From a virus: a stretch of 24,500 nt of DNA. Below, piece by piece: positions 21,302 through 24,500 of this stretch. Numbering within the stretch: the first letter of the stretch is position 1; every line of letters starts with the position of its first letter. The stretch lies in the IMG/VR virus record IMGVR_UViG_3300030389_001015, positions 1 through 24,500 of that record, one strand, 5' to 3'. Position numbers and translations under genes: made by a program. The notes beneath the pieces are model-generated. The model searched no databases. It saw only the letters and a list, made by a program, of their open reading frames with translations, and had not been told where the DNA came from.

Positions 21302-23128
21302 ATGGATAAAAATAGATTGTTACAAGTTTATTTAGAGCAACAAACAGCACCAAAAGTATTAGAAAACACAAATAATGAGTGGATTACATATGGTGATGGT
21401 GAGTATAAGAATTTGTACCCACAATTTTTAATTGATATGTACAATTCTAGTGCAACACATAGTGCTATTATTAATGCTACTGCATCTATGGTAGCAGGTG
21501 GTGATATTATAATAGAGGAAGAGGGTAATGATTTAAGTGCTTTTGTGCAATTAAAAAAGTTTTTAGCAAGTGTAAATAGAAATGGTAATACTGCACACGA
21601 AATAATCACAAAATGTGCTTTTGATTTAAAATTATTTGGTGCATATGCACTAAATGTTATATGGTCAAAAGATAAAAGCAAGATTGCAGAAATACACCAC
21701 ATACCAGTAGAGCAAGTACGTATAGGTAAAAAGAATGAAAGTGGTATAGTAGATGAGTATTATGTATCAAGCGACTGGACAAACTATAGAAAAAAAGAGT
21801 ACACACCACGTAGGGTAGCAAGTTTTAACACACAAGATAGAACTGAGGCATCACAAATTATTTATTGTGGTATATATTCGCCAGGTATGGAAGTTTACTA
21901 TACACCTGATTATTTAGCCTCTATGAATTGGGTTTTAACAGACCATTTAACATCAGAGTATCATTTATCTAATATCAAGAATGGTTTTCACCCTAGTTTT
22001 TGGATTAATTTTAATAATGGTGTACCAACACAAGAAGAGAGATTTAAGATAGAGCAACAAATTAAAGAAAAATTTACTGGTGTGAACGCAGGGCGTTTCG
22101 TACTTACATTTTCAGATGATAAAAACAATTCACCTGACTTACAACCAATACAAGTAAGTGATGCAGACAAACAATATACTGTTTTGAATGAACTCTGCAT
22201 ACAAAATATAATGATAGGGCATAGAGTTACAAGCCCTATGTTACTTGGCGTTCGCACAGAGGGTCAGTTAGGTGGTAGAAATGAACTTGCAACTGCTTTT
22301 GAGTTGTATACTAACACAGTTGTAAACCCTTTAAAAGATATTGCCTTAAAAGGCTTAAAAATGGTATTAAACGTAAACAATATAAACTTACCTATTTTAC
22401 TTAGTGAGGTATCACCTTTATCAAGTATGTTTGATAGTGATGTATTAAAAGATGTATTAACACAAGATGAAATACGTGAGCATTTAGGATATGAGCCATT
22501 AGCACAAGAGCAAAATGTAGGTTTATGTAAGCACGATTTAAGCGAAAATATTACAGATAAAGATGCAATAGATTATATAAATAGTTTGACTTTAGAAAAT
22601 GAGTATACTATTGAAGATGACTATATGCTAATAGATGAAGAAAAAGCAGAAGATGATAACCACAATTACAATTTTGCAGTAGATATACCTAACCCAACTG
22701 GCAAAGAGGGTAAAAGTAATAAGGATAAACAACTATTTAAGATACGTTATGTGTATAGAGGTGGTAAGGCAATAGAAAATACAAGAGATTTTTGTAGAAC
22801 TATGCTAAACACACACTACAATAGCTTGTTTTCACGTGAGGATATAACTGGTATGAGTAACTCAGAGTTTGGTAATTATAACATATTTAGGTTTAAAGGC
22901 TCTTTTAACTGTAGGCACTACTGGTTACGTAGGTTATATGTGTTACGTAAAGCACCTAGAAAAATAGTTATTGATGGTGTTACATATGAGAAAGGTGATT
23001 ATTTACCTAAAGATGTAAAAAATTACTACCCTAGAAACAAAGGTTATGTGCCTAAAGATGCAGGTGTACCACCTTTAAATAGTGCAGAAAAACAAGCAAA
23101 TAAAATTAATGACAAAGTAGTTAAGTAA
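21302..23128 (+). CDS. Portal protein with fused C-terminal Cys/His domain
   Basis: A 608-residue portal. The N-terminal part contains GDGEYKNLYPQFLIDMYNSS (31-50), ATHSAIINATASMVAGG (51-67), ALNVIWSKDKSKIAEIHHIP (116-135) and a long portal-like core (VPTQEERFKIEQQIKEKFTG, 241-260). A segment RVTSPMLLGVRTEGQLGG (308-325) recalls portal wing/stem sequences. Residues about 479-550 form a separate domain (LFKIRYVYRGGK, TRDFCRTML, then FRFKGSFNCRHYWLRRLYV) with Cys537/His539, seen at the ends of Bacteroidota-phage portals and reminiscent of Mu gpF-like minor head proteins. It forms the DNA channel in the capsid vertex. It overlaps the next gene by one base. Confidence 0.83.
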   Translation: MDKNRLLQVYLEQQTAPKVLENTNNEWITYGDGEYKNLYPQFLIDMYNSSATHSAIINATASMVAGGDIIIEEEGNDLSAFVQLKKFLASVNRNGNTAHEIITKCAFDLKLFGAYALNVIWSKDKSKIAEIHHIPVEQVRIGKKNESGIVDEYYVSSDWTNYRKKEYTPRRVASFNTQDRTEASQIIYCGIYSPGMEVYYTPDYLASMNWVLTDHLTSEYHLSNIKNGFHPSFWINFNNGVPTQEERFKIEQQIKEKFTGVNAGRFVLTFSDDKNNSPDLQPIQVSDADKQYTVLNELCIQNIMIGHRVTSPMLLGVRTEGQLGGRNELATAFELYTNTVVNPLKDIALKGLKMVLNVNNINLPILLSEVSPLSSMFDSDVLKDVLTQDEIREHLGYEPLAQEQNVGLCKHDLSENITDKDAIDYINSLTLENEYTIEDDYMLIDEEKAEDDNHNYNFAVDIPNPTGKEGKSNKDKQLFKIRYVYRGGKAIENTRDFCRTMLNTHYNSLFSREDITGMSNSEFGNYNIFRFKGSFNCRHYWLRRLYVLRKAPRKIVIDGVTYEKGDYLPKDVKNYYPRNKGYVPKDAGVPPLNSAEKQANKINDKVVK

Positions 23129-23688
23129 TGGCAGTATTATTTATTTCAGAAAACAAATTAAAAAAATCTACTACTATAAATGGTAACGTAGATGTAGAAT
23201 TATTACGCCCACACATGAAAATTGCACAAGATGTGCATATACACTCAAAATTAGGTACTGATTTATATAATAAACTACAAAGTGATATTACAGGTGGTAG
23301 CTTAACTGGTAATTATCAAACATTAGTAGAAAACTATATACAAGATGCTTTAGTGCATTGGTCTTTATATGAGGCATTACCATTTTTGAGTTATAAAATA
23401 ATGAATAAAAATATAGTACGTAAAACAAGTGAAACAAGCGACAATGCAAATTTTGATGAATTAAACTATTTACGTGAAATTGTACGCAATACTGCTGAGT
23501 GGTATACAGAAAGATTAATAGATTACCTTAGACATAACACATCTTTGTTTCCTGAGTACAATACAAACACAAATGAAGATTTAACACCTACTAAACAAAA
23601 TTATTATAGTGGTATGAATTTAGATACAGTACCTAAAAGAAGAGGTATTAGATTAGATGATTTTTTAACCCCTGATTTACAACCATAA
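23128..23688 (+). CDS. Head-tail connector/adaptor-like protein
   Basis: A 186-residue mostly helical protein: NVDVELLRPHMKIAQDVHIH (20-39), SKLGTDLYNKLQSDITGG, then NYQTLVENYIQDALVHWSLY. The pattern 'N-V-D-x-x-x-L-x-P-x-x-x-x-A-Q-x-x-x-I-x-x-x-L-G-x-x-L-Y' is one I know from connector-like proteins (DUF6712-type) placed right after portal genes in Bacteroidota phages. It probably forms a neck ring joining portal and tail. It overlaps both portal and the next tiny frame by a single base (TAATG). Confidence 0.68.
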   Translation: MAVLFISENKLKKSTTINGNVDVELLRPHMKIAQDVHIHSKLGTDLYNKLQSDITGGSLTGNYQTLVENYIQDALVHWSLYEALPFLSYKIMNKNIVRKTSETSDNANFDELNYLREIVRNTAEWYTERLIDYLRHNTSLFPEYNTNTNEDLTPTKQNYYSGMNLDTVPKRRGIRLDDFLTPDLQP

Positions 23689-23753
23689 TGTATAGACCAA
23701 AACCATCAAATGTACGCAAACTTAAAACTTATTTAAAAAAATGCAAAAAATAG
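23688..23753 (+). CDS. Very small ORF, 21 residues (doubtful)
   Basis: The ATG at 23688 overlaps the connector's stop by one base, and the frame ends at TAG 23751-23753, overlapping the next gene by 13 nt. The product (MYRPKPSNVRKLKTYLKKC plus KK) is strongly basic. It could be a true micro-protein or simply a coupling frame that brings ribosomes to the ATG at 23741. The perfect junctions are the only support. Confidence 0.3.
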   Translation: MYRPKPSNVRKLKTYLKKCKK

Positions 23754-24500
23754 TTTTTACAATATTAGTATTATTTGCTACAAATAACTTATTTGCACAA
23801 TTAGATGTGCTTAAGTGGTCTACTATATACACATCTGTTAGTATAAACAATGCTTTATTTATGCAGGGTAACTGGCAAATGGTAGAGGGTGATTTAGTAA
23901 ACCTAACAAGAGAAAACCCACACGATTTTACAATAGCAGTTGGTATAAGAAAACTAGCAAGGTTTAAATATCAAAGTAAACCTGGTAATTTTTATGATGG
24001 TACTGAAAAATATATATCAGACAATTCTATAATAGGTGCAGTTAATGGTTTAGAATATAAAGCACAAGTAGAATTAAAAAGACAACAAGGTAGGGAGTTT
24101 GAAAATAGGCATATATCTGTACGTTATATAGGTGATTTTTACACAATAAAAGCTGAACAAAGATTTAATGGTTTAGCAGATATAAAATACTCTAATTTAG
24201 ATACAAGATTAAGGTTAAAAATAGGTAATAAAATAAACTTAACTGCAGGTGTAATGAATAGTTGGCGACCATTAGGATATGAATACAATGCAATACAAAA
24301 ATATATAGATGATGGTAATATGTGGTGGCAACTAGCTTATGATTATGGCTATCAAGATCAATATTTCTACATTGACGGTAATCAAAATGGACAAGATGAC
24401 TGGTTTGATTATTATGACTGGAACTGGTATAATGAAGATGGTATGCAAATAGCACAAAGTGATTATGAGTTTTATAAATATCATTTTGGCAAAGTAGTTA
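23741..24500 (+). CDS. Exported phage protein with signal peptide, beta-rich (runs off the window)
   Basis: The frame is open from ATG 23741 to the window end: 253 codons without a stop. The N-terminus is a textbook Sec signal: Lys3, hydrophobic core IVFTILVLFA, then TNNLFAQ before LDVLKW, with likely cleavage after Ala19 or Gln20. The mature part alternates polar and hydrophobic residues (GLEYKAQVELKRQQGREFEN, then YIGDFYTIKAEQRF and TRLRLKIGNKINLTAGV), as in outer-membrane beta-barrels. The visible end is rich in Trp, Tyr, Asp and Gly. An exported protein in a virion operon could change the infected cell surface (superinfection exclusion) or act in lysis. It overlaps the 21-residue frame by 13 nt. 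Confidence 0.72.
   Translation, partial: MQKIVFTILVLFATNNLFAQLDVLKWSTIYTSVSINNALFMQGNWQMVEGDLVNLTRENPHDFTIAVGIRKLARFKYQSKPGNFYDGTEKYISDNSIIGAVNGLEYKAQVELKRQQGREFENRHISVRYIGDFYTIKAEQRFNGLADIKYSNLDTRLRLKIGNKINLTAGVMNSWRPLGYEYNAIQKYIDDGNMWWQLAYDYGYQDQYFYIDGNQNGQDDWFDYYDWNWYNEDGMQIAQSDYEFYKYHFGKVV

Noticed and set aside
24192-24455. Minus-strand open frame of 87 codons near the end
   Set aside because: It is the shadow of the signal-peptide gene, with a His/Tyr/Leu-rich composition typical of antisense reading; no minus-strand signal supports it.
1-24500. tRNA genes, CRISPR arrays, insertion sequences, integrase and attachment sites
   Set aside because: I saw no cloverleaf, repeat-spacer pattern, transposase, recombinase or paired att-like repeats; short direct repeats present are the 15-bp units at 140 and the promoter-like 12-mers.

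Overview
The window is a tightly packed stretch of a tailed bacteriophage (Caudoviricetes) or prophage. It probably infects a member of the Bacteroidota, most likely an aquatic flavobacterium. Reasons: the DNA is strongly AT-rich; starts sit behind A-rich stretches without Shine-Dalgarno sequences; one intergenic box matches the Bacteroidota -7 promoter consensus TAnnTTTG; and many proteins look like families known to me mainly from Bacteroidota phages. Tape measure, HK97-gp10-like and tail chaperone-like genes point to a siphovirus-type tail. Every convincing gene is on the + strand, and most overlap or abut the next. Family calls are from memory of sequence signatures; no search was run.

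Region 1 (1-3000), replication and DNA modification: the 3' part of a winged-helix replication protein containing 15-bp tandem repeats that may be an origin, a conserved gene of unknown function, a tiny membrane protein, a winged-helix protein, a C5-cytosine methyltransferase and a NinG/Rap-like recombination protein.

Region 2 (3000-7630), regulation, small proteins and packaging: a host-like promoter in front of a GTG-started phage sigma factor, a run of small proteins (one zinc-ribbon-like, one CxxC-containing, one DUF3310), a ParB-methyltransferase fusion, a minimal S-adenosylmethionine-decarboxylase-like protein, then the small and large terminase. A terminator-like hairpin follows.

Region 3 (7660-17690), tail module: a chaperone-like gene that appears to need a -1 frameshift in a run of nine T, tail completion and structural proteins, two large tail/baseplate proteins, a fibre-like protein, a 602-residue tape measure protein, and at its end an XkdF-like prohead protease.

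Region 4 (17700-23750), head module and other virion genes: scaffold, major capsid, a probable tail tube protein, small structural proteins, a LamG-like virion protein, the portal and a connector. Tail genes therefore lie between terminase and capsid, and the portal comes late, unlike the common terminase-portal-protease-capsid-tail order.

Region 5 (23741-end): a signal-peptide-bearing, beta-rich exported protein that runs off the window. No holin, endolysin, integrase, tRNA or CRISPR array is visible.

The most interesting pattern is regulatory. The exact 12-mer TTTATATTTACT occurs four times by eye: once inside the sigma gene, upstream of the small-protein/terminase genes, and once in the gap before each of three structural operons (tail, scaffold-capsid, and the operon starting at 19978). 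It resembles the host -7 box but lacks its final G. I propose these are late promoters read by the phage sigma factor. The minimal SpeD-like gene next to a SAM-dependent methyltransferase and the apparent programmed frameshift are the next most notable points.
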